Assembly (NCBI GenBank): GCA_017506865.1
Contig: JAFCMP010000005.1
Coordinates: 1 to 64,000 of the forward strand
From: Tribonema minus
Taxonomy: Eukaryota > Sar > Xanthophyceae > Tribonematales > Tribonemataceae
Direction: 5' to 3'
Length of the DNA stretch: 64,000 nt
Positions 17,612 to 28,791 of this stretch are shown piece by piece (within the stretch, counting starts at the first letter, position 1; every line of letters begins with the position of its first letter). The notes below the pieces were generated by a model. That model ran no database searches. It was given only the letters and a program-made list of their open reading frames with translations, and was not told the DNA's origin. The position numbers and the translations under genes were made by a program.

Positions 17612-18890
17612 CGTAGTGATCAGCAGAATGGTGCTGATGAGCCATGTGGTGCATCGGAACAGGGCCATGTGCGTAGCGTGAGAGAAAGCGCCCGCGGTTC
17701 ACGGTTCTTGTAGCCTGGGAAATGGTTGAGCCCAGCGCTGTGGTAGATTTGAGGCATTGCAAGTGGATGCCAGCGACAGAAAGCCAAAGAGCACAACGCC
17801 AGGTTCAGCGAGCACGAGAAGCGTCGGTACAGCTGGGAAAGCGACGCACTGTTTACAACACGCATGATTATTGCTGCTGACGCTGAAATTGGGCGGCTTG
17901 ATGCAAAAACAAAGTCGTTTCCGATCAGTGCATTGCTTTCTGCTCAGATAACCTTGAAGTTTCTCAATGCCACAGCAAGACTAGACGTCTGTCGGCAGCT
18001 GCAGCAACATAAATTGTATGTTCATCAGCTGCATGATGCGCAGCGCTGCCGAGGACGGTTGGTATGTTCATCAGCTGCATGATGCGCAGCGGTGCCGAGG
18101 ACGGTTGATGTGTAGCTCAGACAGTGTGATTGGTCACTAGTCTGACTGGATTGAAAGACTGCATCACTGGCAGCAGGGCATGTGACGCACGATGTGCGGT
18201 GATCCAGAAGAGATTGCTTGTGCCGATCTCCAAACCTACACGTTTCACTTTGGGCTGCTGCAACTGAAATCGGACTGCATCCTACCCACACAGGATCTTG
18301 AGGTGGTCACTTACGCAGTGGTGGTCAAAGCGCGACACGCAGCGGTTGCACACGCGGCAGTGCTTGCTCCTCGCCAGCTTCGGCACCTTGCAGGTTGGGC
18401 ACACCTTCCCCGGCAAGAAGATGACGCCATCCGCCGGGTAGTTGTCGTAGGCCGCTGCATTCTGCACCGTCAGGTGCCCCGGCTCCACCGTGCACGCCAG
18501 CGTGAAGGTGAGTATGCAAGCCGCCATGACGAGGAACGGCAGCACGAGGTGCACCGGACCCATGTACTCGTTGGGCAGCAGAGGATACCCATGGACCATA
18601 AACATCAGAAAGCCTCCATTCACGAGCACCAGGTAAAAGATCTGCAGCAGCGGATTGGGCGTAAAGCAGCAAAAGTTGTACAGCCTCTCTGGCCTGTCTC
18701 CAAACACTGCTGTAGCTGCACCGAGTAGCTTGTTGGGTCCAGTGTGGAGTAAAGCGCGAGCTAATCTATTGGTCTGCGGATCTGCGCAGAAGAGCAGGTA
18801 GCCGACAGAGCCGACTACAACAGTGTTGAAGGCCAACACCGTCAGAATTCCCACCATTTCGGCGCCCTCAACGCACCGCAGTTCCACCAC
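16329..18890 (-). CDS. DHHC-type protein S-acyltransferase (ZDHHC4-like)
   Basis: Exon 1 is 18890-18315 and exon 2 is 17408-16329; phase-0 junction, donor TGC|GTAAGT, acceptor GCGCAG|GGC. The predicted product is about 551 residues. Two hydrophobic N-terminal segments are followed by a cysteine-rich domain (KVCPTC ... HCRVCNRC) ending in DHHC at the last codons of exon 1. Exon 2 resumes with WLNQCVGERNYRFF and two more membrane segments, the normal layout of this family. DHHC enzymes palmitoylate cysteines of membrane proteins using acyl-CoA at ER/Golgi or plasma membrane. The C-terminal ~250 residues are Gly/Ala/Arg-rich, low complexity and end DDAPQEQLS. The start may be the first or the twelfth codon (both Met). 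The intron carries a duplicated acceptor region. Confidence 0.9.
17396..17705 (-). repeat. Tandem duplication of the DHHC exon-2 splice acceptor
   Basis: The acceptor and exon start (GWLNQC) at 17396-17420, with its adjoining poly-G tract and ~100 bp of intron, recur at about 17550-17705 as a diverged copy reading GWPNQCLS, again next to a G tract. The GTGATCAGCAGAATG segment following each G tract is also shared. The copy lies within the intron and would lead into a different, non-conserved reading frame. Confidence 0.85.
18017..18108. repeat. 46-bp tandem duplication
   Basis: Two nearly identical 46-bp units (TATGTTCATCAGCTGCATGA...) lie head to tail in the DHHC intron, differing at one or two positions, which implies a recent duplication. 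Confidence 0.95.
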
Positions 18891-19732
18891 AGCAACTTCA
18901 ACACCAAGGTCAACTTGAAGTTGAACTTTGTGGGTAAAGTTGAAGTTTAGTTTCTTATTCTTAACACTTGTATGAGTACGAGCATGAAACGACAGTTGTG
19001 GCTATACGGGCATCTCAGACTGTTAGTTCTGTGTATCTACAGCAGCAGTAGCAGCATGCAGCAGCAGCTCGATAAATGAAGTGTCAAGCCTGTGTTGAGA
19101 TGAGGATGACTGACCAGAGATGTCCGCAAGCAGAGCAGAGAGAGAGACTGCAGAGAGTAGAGCTGCTGAGAGCATGAAGTGAATTGATGTACATAGTCGG
19201 GCAAGCAAAGCATGCCCTGAGAAGAAAACGTGCTCGGAGAGCAATGGAAAGACCACAAAAATATGGGTAGACCCGGAAATATTTGCAGAATATGCGTGAC
19301 CCTGCACTGCACAACTGTGACCCTGCACTAGCCAGTCACAACCCTGCACAACTGACATCGAGCAGGCCTATGAGAGCCTGCTATTCTGACAGCCTGAATC
19401 AAGATATCAGAAGCACTTGCAGGAGCAGCACCAGTAGGCGCAGTGCCCCAAATATCTCCCGCACAGCACATAGCGGCCTGAGAAATAGAGCCTGTTGAAA
19501 GCCCTATGGTACTCAGATAGCCGCATTCAATGGTACACTACTCACAGACCTAACTTGCGAGAATAGCGCGAGGTAAGCCACTTGGCAGCCTCCGAAGCGC
19601 GGCAGTGCCGCCTAGCCTGCATTGTCAGTGGCACTTTGCCACAACAGGGCACCATTCATTAACCATTCAACAGCTCAAGCAGGCAACACACAAGCCCAGC
19701 TCTTGCTTTGCTTTTCCGGTTTCAGTGCTGCT
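18891..19732. other. Intergenic: DHHC promoter side and 3' end of the hydrolase
   Basis: No gene seen. Immediately upstream of the DHHC start (18893-18950) are several overlapping TTGAAGTTGAA/ACTTGAAGTT motifs, a recurrent short motif of this window, here in promoter/5' UTR position. Confidence 0.4.
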
Positions 19733-22700
19733 CTACAGCTGGCCACCGCCGCCATCGCCGCCGCTGCCGCCGCCGCCAACCGCACTGACCGAGGCGCCGC
19801 CACCGCCATCACTAGCAGCGCCGGCGGCATCTGTATCAGGCGTGGCGCCGCCAATGTAGCGCAGCGCGAACGCCCACGTGTCGTCGATAAAGCGCTGCTC
19901 GAAGCGGCTGTCGTGCGTGAAGAAGTGGTCGGCGCCCTCGTAGACGGTCAGCGACGCCGCTCGCGCCGCGGCGCGCCAGGCGTCCTGGGCGTCGTGGTGA
20001 TCGCGCGAGCCGTTGATGAAGAGGATGGGGCCAGGGAACTTGGGCAGAAAGGCGAGGGGCTCGCTGGCTGCCAGGATGTCCACCTGACGTCGGCGAGCGA
20101 GAAAGAGCAGTGCTTTGAAGGGTGTGGGCATTGTACGTTTAGTAGGGTTGGGTGATGGCGTACAACGTGGATACGTACGTTCAGTAGGGTTGGGTGATGG
20201 CGTACAATGTGGATATCACGATGTTTAGAGGGGTGTACGGGTAGTAGGGTTGGGTGACGGCGTACGACATACATATTACATTGCTATGTAGGACGGACGA
20301 TGCACGCCGTATTGATACGCCGACGCCTTTTAATGCAAAAAGAAGACATGTTCAGTGTCCATTATGAGAAATAAACATACGGTATCACCGCCGTATGACA
20401 AGATATTTGCACCCAACCCAATCCTACTTTAGTGAGTGAGGGTGAAAGGCGAGATCCAGCCAGTCGCACTTAGCGGGCTTGCATCCTTGCTTTGACAGCC
20501 TGCCTTTCATCAATCCGTACATGCATGAAAGTGGAGTGAGGGGCGGGGGTGTGCCGCCTTAAGCGACGCAAGTCTCGATGTAAGAGCATTTGACATGAGA
20601 GCGGTCTCCATCTGAGAGCGTATGATTGGCTTGGCGCTGCGTGCCGTTGACCGACTCACTGTACACAAGGGCTGTAAATATACTGTCTGTACATAAGGGC
20701 TGTAATTGTACTTTTTATAAATTCTCGCTCTGGGCGCGAAAAAGCCCAGATAATTGTACTATCAGGTACCGTCTTATCGATAATTAAGGCCACTGGACGT
20801 TTTTATTAGTTTTTATCACAGCAACATAAATAGAGGTCACCCTTTCTTGAGCCGCACTAAAGAACGTTCACCCCCCCCATTTTTTCACGCTGCAGTCGCT
20901 TCGCCGCACCAGTTATAGCGTTAGCGCGAGGCTTTCAGGTGCTGCTGGCAGCTCAATTGGAGCCTCAGAAACGCTGATCATGAGCAGCGACAAGCAGCGG
21001 TAACTGCATAGCAGCCATCTTGGCTTTATCAGAGCCTGGCGTGGCTTGCGGGGGCTCCGCTCTTCTCAACGAGATGAGCTCCGCTCTTCTTTGAAGTTGG
21101 TAGCTTCAAGCGTGACCCTGAAAAAGTCGGTGACGGTATATCTTCCGGCTCCCCGTGCGCAGGCAGCACTAACACAACAGCGAAGTGCAGGACACTGAAT
21201 CTTCGTGCTGGATGATAAATGCGTCCACATTTTTTACTCGCACCATATAATCCACATCCACCCCCCCTTTTTACGTCGGGTATAATAACACGTCCAGTGG
21301 CCTTAATTATCGATAAGACGGTAGTATGAGTGATCTTCATAAAAGCGCTTTTGGCGGCTGGCACGCAGCGCTCTTGCGTTGAGGCCCCCACCGTACCGCA
21401 AGTGCGCCTGTCGGTGTGACGGATGCAATCACCATGCCCACCTGCTGCACGGCCTGCCAAAAGAACATTCCCGGCCTCAGGGAGATTTCCAGGAGGCACT
21501 CGTCCGAGATGTGCCCATTCTTGCGCGCCTGCGACACCAGCCCTTTGAGCACTGTTGCCGACCCTATGAGCGGGAGAAAAGCGCGCATGCCTGCGAGGCC
21601 TGCGCTCGCCGCCCAGCCTCGACCCACCCCTACCTGAAATTCCAGGTTGCAGACACAGAGAGTGATCGCAGGTGAGGGTCAGTTTGCCTTCAATCAAACA
21701 TGAACATTCGTTGTAGTTTCCCATGCAAGAAGTGTCACGGTCGGCTGCGGACACAGGCAGTGGTCATGGACAAGGTTCAGTTGCCTTCGATCATACTGCC
21801 TACTAATTTGAACATCGTTCGGTGCGTTTCATTTCTCATGCAAGAGTATCACAGTTTGTGACCGATGTCGGTGTCCGGGACCTAAATATCCGTATACTAG
21901 GTCCTGTCAAGCATGCGGTTACGGTGAGGGCAGTGCAGTGGGGGTCTCAATGTAAGAGCGTGCCCCGTGTCAGCCGTCAAATCGCTCTTATATCGAGACT
22001 GCCCTTAAATCAAATGAAAAACGAATCAAAAGATCGTTGAGCTCTAGGTGACAAGGGATGGTTAGCCGCAAGTGCCTTCCGCCAATAACCGTGGTCGCCG
22101 CTGCTGCAGCAATCGGCCTCAAATGTTGTAAGTGACAGAGATCTATACAGTGAAAGGCCGTGCCAAGTTAAAAAAGTCTCTTGTATCAAAACACTTTTGT
22201 AACAAGGACTCAGCTCATACATCAGACCTCCCACGCTGTAGCAGTTTTCATGGTACAGGCTAAGGACGCGACCAGGTTGTGGACACCGATGCAATGCGTT
22301 AGCAGCGGCAGCGGCGCCTTGTCGTGCTCGCAGCTGTGATTTCATGTGCTTTCTACGAGCTACTGCGCTGTGTGCGTGTGCTGTCGGACAGAGCTGCGCG
22401 CTAGCAACGATGCCAAAGTGTGGTCACCACTGAGCAGCGCACGAACCCCCCCTCTCGCGTCCGCGAAGACTCCGGGTTTTACGAACAAATCCCCTTACCT
22501 GTTTGAATGAGAGCGCGAGTCTTGCAGAGGAGGGTGAAGCGGTGGCTGACCTTCTGGCCGCTCATGAGAACAACGGCGGCGCCAAACAGGTCTGGGTGCC
22601 GCCCCACCACCTCCATGCCAATGTAGCCACCCAGCGAGCCGCCAATGTAAATGGGCTTTCTGCCGCTGTCGCCGCCGCTGCCGCCGCCGCCGTCGCCGCT

Positions 22701-23344
22701 GCCAGTGTGCGCGCGCGTTGCAGCCGCGATGGTGTCTACGGCCGTGTCCAACGACAGGGGTTCATCCATGCGGGCACCGTGGCCTGGCAGGTCCAGCAGC
22801 ACGCAGCGGGCACCGTGGGCAGCCAGGGCGCGAGCGGCCCGTGCAAACATGAGCCTACTCAGGCAGGGCGCAGCGACAGGCATGCTAATAAGTCGCTTAC
22901 CACATGTGACTGACCACTCCCACAAGTGTACTGGCAGCAGCATTCTTGTAGTGAGATTGCTGATACAAATACCAATTTTTCCTGGTAAGATCGCTAACTC
23001 TTGCAGCACTGACCTGCATCCACCGCCACCATGCACGAAGATGACAGTAACCAGGCAGGGCTGGCCATCAAGAGGCTCCACCACGTCTTCTGTGACATCG
23101 AAATCCAGGGATGACTGTGTGCGGAAGCACGCCTTGCATAGGGTAGTGATGCCATTTGTGCCAATGGCACCCTCTCTTACTGCTTTGTCGGCAGGCACAC
23201 AGGAGAAGGCCAGGCATTTGGGGCATAGTGCTTTACCGCACGCCTCAGAAGGGCACGTCAGGTTCTTGGGTCCAACCAGGCGCGCGAGCAGTCCGGTGGC
23301 GAAGTGGGCGCCACAGTCCCGCGCAGCTGGGAGAGGGAGGAGCG
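19733..23344 (-). CDS. Zinc-finger alpha/beta hydrolase
   Basis: Four exons: ~23344-23014, 22854-22499, 21629-21442 and 20083-19733, all joined in phase by GT-AG borders. The N-terminus holds a cysteine cluster (CGAHF, TCPSEACGKALCPKC, TLCKACF), probably two zinc sites. Then comes an alpha/beta hydrolase: oxyanion segment VIFVHGGGGCR, LLDLPGHGARMDEP, nucleophile elbow GGSLGGYIGME (Ser), cap region with KGLVSQARKNGH, catalytic Asp in FINGSRDHHD and His in GADHFF. The substrate is unknown; the fold suits esterase/lipase or peptidase chemistry. An extra base near 23319 seems to break the frame between MSDAPPSPSCAG and CGAHF (a CxxC would otherwise form), so the true start is uncertain. The last exon ends in a Gly/Ser-rich tail. 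Confidence 0.82.
20107..20275. repeat. Three tandem ~45-60 bp units in a hydrolase intron
   Basis: The core AGTAGGGTTGGGTGATGGCG and the following TACAA.GTGGATA segment occur three times with small changes, directly upstream of the last hydrolase exon. Confidence 0.85.
20708..20757. repeat. Dispersed ~50-bp segment with a hairpin (copy 1)
   Basis: Shared with 57930-57978 over nearly its whole length. It contains a GGGC...GCCC stem around GCGAAAAA. The other copy lies at the putative 3' end of reverse-transcriptase-like debris, suggesting this is the conserved 3' tail of a non-LTR retrotransposon, here severely truncated. Confidence 0.6.
20769..21321. mobile_element. Non-autonomous TIR DNA transposon (553 bp, TA target duplication)
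   Basis: The first 32 bases (CCGTCTTATCGATAATTAAG...) are an exact reverse complement of the last 32 bases (21290-21321), and TA flanks both ends (20767-20768 and 21322-21323). No transposase is encoded. TA duplication with short TIRs suits the Tc1/mariner superfamily. The element sits in the third intron of the zinc-finger hydrolase gene. Identical TIRs suggest recent insertion. Confidence 0.9.
22018..22110 (-). repeat. Dispersed intronic repeat with a conserved peptide (copy 1)
   Basis: On the minus strand this reads SSGDHGYWRKALAANHPLSP and ends in FDSF and a stop shortly after. It is clearly related to 33463-33550 and 56017-56121. All three copies lie in introns and run in the sense direction of their host gene. 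Confidence 0.85.
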
Positions 23345-24213
23345 TCTGACATGTTGTGGCTTGGCTTTTGTATGTAATGACGAAACCTTCCTAGCCCTTT
23401 TCTAGGAGTTTCTAGTTGCACGATCTGCTCCCAGAGATCTTTACGAGCGAGATGAAAACGACACAAAAAAAAAAACTGATGTTGAAGGTTGAAGTTTCAC
23501 TTCTTCGCGCGAGAAAATGAATTAAAAAAGGATTGTGTTACTCGATTGTTTTAACGTGACTTCGAATGAACTCATAATGCAGTGGAAAGACATGCAACAA
23601 ATAAGTTCAAACCGATGGCCCATGCAGTTTTTAACCGCTGCCGTTGTAAGTTGCACACATTTGATGCTACATGGCCCTTAATTGATCCGCATCTATGCAT
23701 GTCAAAGCATTGACATGCACCTAACGGCGCATGCACCTAGCGGCGCTTAGAATTCACCGAATCACAACACAGCAACGTAGTGCCGTCGCCTTCATGCATT
23801 TGCTCTCGGCCAACAACACACAGCCAAGCTTTGACATCCTTGGTTTGACCTTGAACGGCCATTGTGCAAATGAATTGCCACCATGCTTGACTTCACAAGA
23901 GCTGCTGTGGTGCTAGACGAGATCATTTCACTGATGAGCTCACCTCTGATGGTAGCAGCAGTATCATACGCACTGCTGCAGATCATCAGTGCATGCCAGT
24001 TGCGCTGTCAAGTGGTGTTTATGCGAAAGTGAAACACAGCACCAAGGCTTGCTGCTGAAGAAGCGCGCCAAGTACAGCATTATATCAGCACCATCGTGTG
24101 TGCCTTGGCACGTGAAGCAGGGCAAGAGAAGCAGCATGCATACTGCAGTGCAGGGCAACAAGCATGCATTTGATTGCGGAAAGCTTCTGCTTGACCCCCT
24201 GCTCGGTCTGACA
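23345..24213. other. Intergenic between the hydrolase and the LRR-like gene
   Basis: AT-richer, including a homopolymeric A run near 23464. No supported gene. The hydrolase promoter and true first codons should lie at its left edge. Confidence 0.4.
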
Positions 24214-25827
24214 TCAGCAATCCGATACGATGTAACTCTCAGGTCCGGGCCTCACTAGCAGCCAGCTGTGCTCCGGAGCAAGGTGCATGTCACTGCGGGT
24301 TTTTTTGAAATACGTGCCACCCATCCCGAACACCACTTTCTTGTCCTTGTGCTCGTCCATACGCAGCGCACAATAGTCCTGCAACAGCGCGTCATACAAG
24401 CTGTCGACGCCATCCTCTTCTGCTGCCTCCTTGATCGCAGTCCACACGCCTGCCGCTGCTCGCAGCTGCGCCTTGGTCTTTCTGTAATTTTCGTCCATGT
24501 AGCGCCTTGCGACAATAAACACGACCACGTCGACACCTCCGCATCCGCCAGTCACTACAGCGTCCACTTCTGCGAGTGGATGGCTGTGAAACCATGTGTG
24601 TGACGCTGCCTTTCAGATGCGCCGCGATAGCGTCAGCGACGCGCTGCACGACGACGGCGTCGCCCTCTGCCTTCTGACGACTCTCCACGTCAAGTTGCTT
24701 GAAGCTCTTGTCAACCGCCTTGCCCATAGAGTGGCAGATCTCCCTGGCAAACTGCAGCAAGTGAGCGTCCAGATTTGGCTGGAACAGCAGCCAGTCGCAC
24801 TCCTCGCAATCCTGCGCAAGAGCCTGCTCAATCTGTTGAACACTCATCGAGTTGAATCGGATGTCAATGGTGGCTTGTTGGAATATATCCTCGAGCTGCT
24901 GGAGGGAAGAGTTGACTGACAGGACAGTGAGCCTATTGTACGTCAAATCAACATGGATCACATTGTCGAACCTGCTCTCGCCCACTACCGCAACGACCTC
25001 CCTCAGCTGTTCGTCAGTCAGGTGGTTGTATGACAGGGTCCACACTTGAACGACAGAAAGGTCTGTTTTCAAGTAAACGCCGGCTTCCTCAGGCGTCACC
25101 ACTGCACTAGACTCCAATCGGGGCTGTATTGTACTGCCGCCAGCAGCGGCCATGGACCACTGATACCTCCATGTTGCCAGAGATAATCTTCGAGTCCAAT
25201 CTGCCACAGTCCGCTGTTTTGCCTGCGGAGCAACAGCATATTGCTGGCACATAAATATGAGCAAGCGCGCGGGGTAAAGCACAGCACTAACATGTGACAT
25301 GATGCTCCCACGTCTATGTTGCTGCTTCTCAAGGAGCTGCATCTCGCGTAATGTGATAGAATGAGACGGAAGAGTTGGCACCACTCGTACTGGCGTAACC
25401 GTCATCAGCTGTTTATGGCGCTGCTGCTGCATTTTCCAGCAGAGTTCGCTTGCACTTGCAGACAGGCAAGCTTCAATCGTCAATGCCGATGGAAACTTCT
25501 TACTACAGCACTGGTTAGCGAGAGGTTCCGGTTATGATCACATTCACAATCAATGTTCGGCAAGCCTCTGCTATGACTGCTCGCCTTGGCTTTCCGCAAG
25601 GCCGCTGCTGTGTCGCTCTGTTGCCGTTCCTGTGCTGCGACGTCTTGCACTAATCTCAGCTTTTCTGCCGCTGCTGGTGGTAGTTCCTCTGCTGCCAACG
25701 CCGTGGCTGCTGCTGGCGGCGTGAGTTCCGTCTGCTGCTGCTGCGCCATGCGGTTGACAGAGTGAACCCTCTGCTTGAGATCCACTTGTGGCGCAGTACG
25801 CGGCGACTGCAGGTCAATGTTGTTCAT
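24214..25827 (-). CDS. Hypothetical protein with leucine-rich-repeat-like segment
   Basis: The N-terminal exon runs from ATG 25827 to a probable donor (GTAAGA) near 25496 and is Gln/Ala-rich with a predicted coiled coil. The main exon starts at 25222 (acceptor CTCCGCAG|GC). It contains VQVWTLSYNHLTDEQLREVV and VIHVDLTYNRLTVL, two LRR-like units, then a helical region (DAHLLQFAREICHSMGKAVD). Between about 24600 and 24560 the reading frame changes; the downstream frame (VDAVVTGGCGGVDVVVFIV ... ESYIVSDC) stays open to a stop at 24214. The frame change could be a very short intron or a base error. I do not recognise the family. Confidence 0.5.
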
Positions 25828-26712
25828 TTTGTCGCAAAGTTTATTCTTCAGTTGAAGTGGAAGTGGACGGAGTTGAATTCAGAAGGACAGAAGCTTGCAC
25901 CTTTTTTTGCATGATTATACAAAGAGGAAGTATATAACATGCTGCTCTTGCCTTTACATGGGCTTATGACGGAGTTGAATTCAGAAGCTGGGACAGAAGC
26001 TTGCACCTTCTTTAGCATGATTATACAAAGAGGAAGTATATAACATGCTGCTCTTGCACTTACATGGGCTTATGGGGCTGCCGTTTTCCCCCAAATTGTA
26101 TGATGCCCACTGAGTGCAAAAGAAGTCACATGAAGCTGCAACACTCAACCAAGAAAACAAGCAGACCGCAGCAAGGAAAAACATTTCACAATCCTGGGGA
26201 ACACTTCTGTGCCATTCAATTGTGTCTTTATGTACCAGCCACAGGGCGGCGCCGCAGCTCAGTGTCTCAGATAGGCACAATCGTTGACACATATCACCAC
26301 TGAAGTGTCTGCCGCTCAATCTACTCTTGTGTGAAAATGAAGCAGAAGGTGCGGGGCGCAAGCAGCTGCCCTGCAGGCCTCAAAGCCAGGCACGGCGAGA
26401 CTCCCCGCGTCTACGGACAGCACAGTTCACTTCCATCGAACAAGCATGATACACCTCTCTCTGCTGGGCACCAAGCACGTATTGAACTTGGGACACACGC
26501 AGTGGCCGCGCAGCTGCCAAAGGCAGCGCTCATCAAGACCTGTACCCCCCAAAAATCAGGTCGCCGCCGCCGACCGCGCACAAGCGCGCGGCCGTGCACG
26601 CAATGCGCGCATCGGGGTTACCCCCACGGCTTTGGGTGGAGACGAAAAGTGAAAACAGGCGGCAGCAGCGAGGGCTGCCGTACTCGAGCCTGTACATGTG
26701 TAGCCGCAGATA
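25828..26712. other. Intergenic with a recent ~104-bp tandem duplication
   Basis: No gene seen. Two ~104-bp units at 25868-25970 and 25971-26074 begin GACGGAGTTGAATTCAGAAG and both end CATGGGCTTAT, with few differences. They lie upstream of the LRR-like gene and may include its promoter. Confidence 0.8.
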
Positions 26713-28791
26713 TTACACTGCCGTGGCAACCGGAGTGGCGACCGCAGCGCCTGTGCCCTCAGAAGAGGAGGCCGCGCCACTCCCCGGCTGCGGACGCTCT
26801 GGCTCAGCCGCCGCTGCGGCTGCTGCCGCCGCTGCTGCCGCCGTCTCCGCCGCTGCTGCTGTTGCTGCTGTTGGCGCTGCTGCTGCTGCCGCCGCCGCCG
26901 CCGCTGCTGCCTCTGGCTCCATCGCTGAACCTCTGCCCTCCTCAATGTCACCAGTGGCGGCATGCGGCGGCCGCAGCGAGTGCAGCGACGCTCTCAGCTC
27001 TTCGTCCAAAGTGAGCGAACTCGTGCCGTGAAGGGAGAGCCGCTCCAAAATGGGGGCGGGATCCGCGTCATGACCGTCCTTTTTGGCGGGCCACACGGGG
27101 CCCACACACAGCGGGCACGTGTCCTTGCCGGTCTCGAGCCTGCGGCAAGAGGGGAGGCGCGTGAAATGGATATGAGGCAGCTGTACGATGGTCTGTCTGT
27201 AGCCCACTGCATGAGTTCACGAACGTTCGGTCTCGAGCATGCGCAAGAAAGGGGGTCGTGAGGAGAGGATCATGAGACAGCCGTGCCGTGACGTGTTGTG
27301 GCGCCCCGAGTACGTTAATAAACGTTTTGCCTGTAGTGGACTTGCAGAGGGATGCAGTCGCACAGTGAAACAAGATGCGGCGCAGCGAGCTGGTGCAAGA
27401 AACTTTGCACAAGCTGCAGACGAAGCGCATGACATATACTTGATGAGCACCGACATCAAGCTGCAAGGTGACAGACAGGTGCTGAGTTAGAGTAAGGGTT
27501 GCTAACTTATGGCAATAATGCACGCCTTGGTGCATCACACTGACACCAAGGCCTGCGTCTACCACTGCAGAAGTCGTGAAGTCTACAGCCAGCACGTGCA
27601 TGTGCAGCACGTGGGGTGTGCCTTCCCAGCAACTCAAGTGCCTATGCCCTGCTCACGCATACAGTATAGAAGTACCACTTAAGACGATGATCATAAGACC
27701 AGATGCTGTGCCTCAAGCAGTGCCGCCAGCAAAGCGTCCATGGGTGATGTCCGCTGCTTGAGGGCAACGGTGAAGATGCCAGTTACAGTTGCGCGAACAC
27801 TACATAGATTGTCCTGCTGAAGCAACGTTGAGGTGGCAAGACAAAATACGGCTCGATGGGTAGCCGTTGCTGTAGCAACGACCGCATGAGGGGTCGGTAA
27901 GCCAGGAACACTGCAGTTACAGTTTACACTTGCTGTACTGCTGACTGGGGGCCATGATGAGCAGCAACGCTTGCGGGATGTACGGTGCTGCAAAGAGGCA
28001 GGCCATGTACCATGTTGGTCGATTATGGCACCAATGTACACATATCACGCTGCCTAGGCAAGCATGACGCACTCACCCGCCAACTGCGATGCAAACATCA
28101 ATACAGCATGAAAAACCTTGTCTACTGGCACTCACCAGTGATCGATGCACGCCGCGTGGTACAGGTGCTTGCACGGCAGCCGCCGCACCTCCTGCCCCGT
28201 CTCGAAGTTGCTCAGGCACACGACGCACTCCCTCGACACCAGGTGGCACCCCGCTCCCAGGCACGCAGGGCACTTCTTGCTGACCACCAGCCCCGAGATT
28301 GAGCAGCGCGCTTCCCCTTCCCCATCCCCAGTTGCTGATTGATCCCAGCACCCCGTGCAGCAAGCCGAGGATCCCCATTTGAAGTGAGGCACCTTGCAGA
28401 AGCGAGCCGCTGCTTTGCGTCTGCGCCATGCAAAGAACGCTCGCCGCGCCAGAAGCCACGCTAGGATCAGCGCCAGGGACGCCGCGGCGACGGTCACTAT
28501 GTACATGTACGATAGCCTCGGATTTGAGGCACAGGCGTTGGCGGGGTTGGCTCCGCAGCTGGCGCCAGGAGGGGCGCACGCGCCGCTGCACCACACGCAG
28601 TGCCCCCCTTCAGGAGGAATGAACGAGGCGCATTGATTGCAGCTAGCAATGGCCGAGCAGCTGGTCGTGCTCGCAACTTGAGCAGGCGTGCTTCCAGGGG
28701 GAGCCAATGCACTGGTGAAGCTCGCGACTTGCGCCAACAGCAACACCAGGAATGTGCCCCAGGGCAGCGGCGTTCCAGGTGGTCGCCGCAT
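26713..28791 (-). CDS. Membrane RING-H2 finger protein (putative E3 ubiquitin ligase)
   Basis: Exon 1 is 28791-28136 and exon 2 is 27139-26713; donor CACTG|GTGAGT, acceptor GCCGCAG|GCTC; the split codon gives Trp. An N-terminal signal peptide (WGTFLVLLLAQVASF) precedes a Cys-rich lumenal region (CSAIASCNQC ... CVWCSGAC) that looks like a PSI/plexin-type module. One transmembrane helix follows (VTVAAASLALILAWLLA), then a cytosolic RING-H2: CVVCLSNFETG, LPCKHLYHAACIDHW, and across the splice LETGKDTCPLC. All eight zinc ligands are present. The C-terminal half is low complexity with a long polyalanine tract. RING-H2 proteins of this layout recruit E2 enzymes at endomembranes; the substrate is unknown. 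Start chosen at MRRPPG because the signal peptide follows at once. Confidence 0.88.
27129..27270 (-). repeat. Diverged duplicate of the RING exon-2 acceptor region
   Basis: The junction sequence CGGTCTCGAGCCTGCGGCAAG (plus strand, 27130-27150) recurs at ~27229-27250 as CGGTCTCGAGCATGCGCAAG, with similar flanking purines (AAGGGGG...CGTGA). On the minus strand the copy reads FLAHARDRTF where the original region reads LLPQARDRQG in the same frame. Confidence 0.7.

Noticed and set aside
21029-21754. 241-codon minus-strand frame
   Set aside because: It overlaps the TIR element and exon 3 of the hydrolase in another frame and shows no domain; the open frame is chance.
26331-27031. Plus-strand Ala/Leu/Pro-rich frames opposite the RING exon 2
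   Set aside because: Mirror of the polyalanine tract of the RING protein; no domain.
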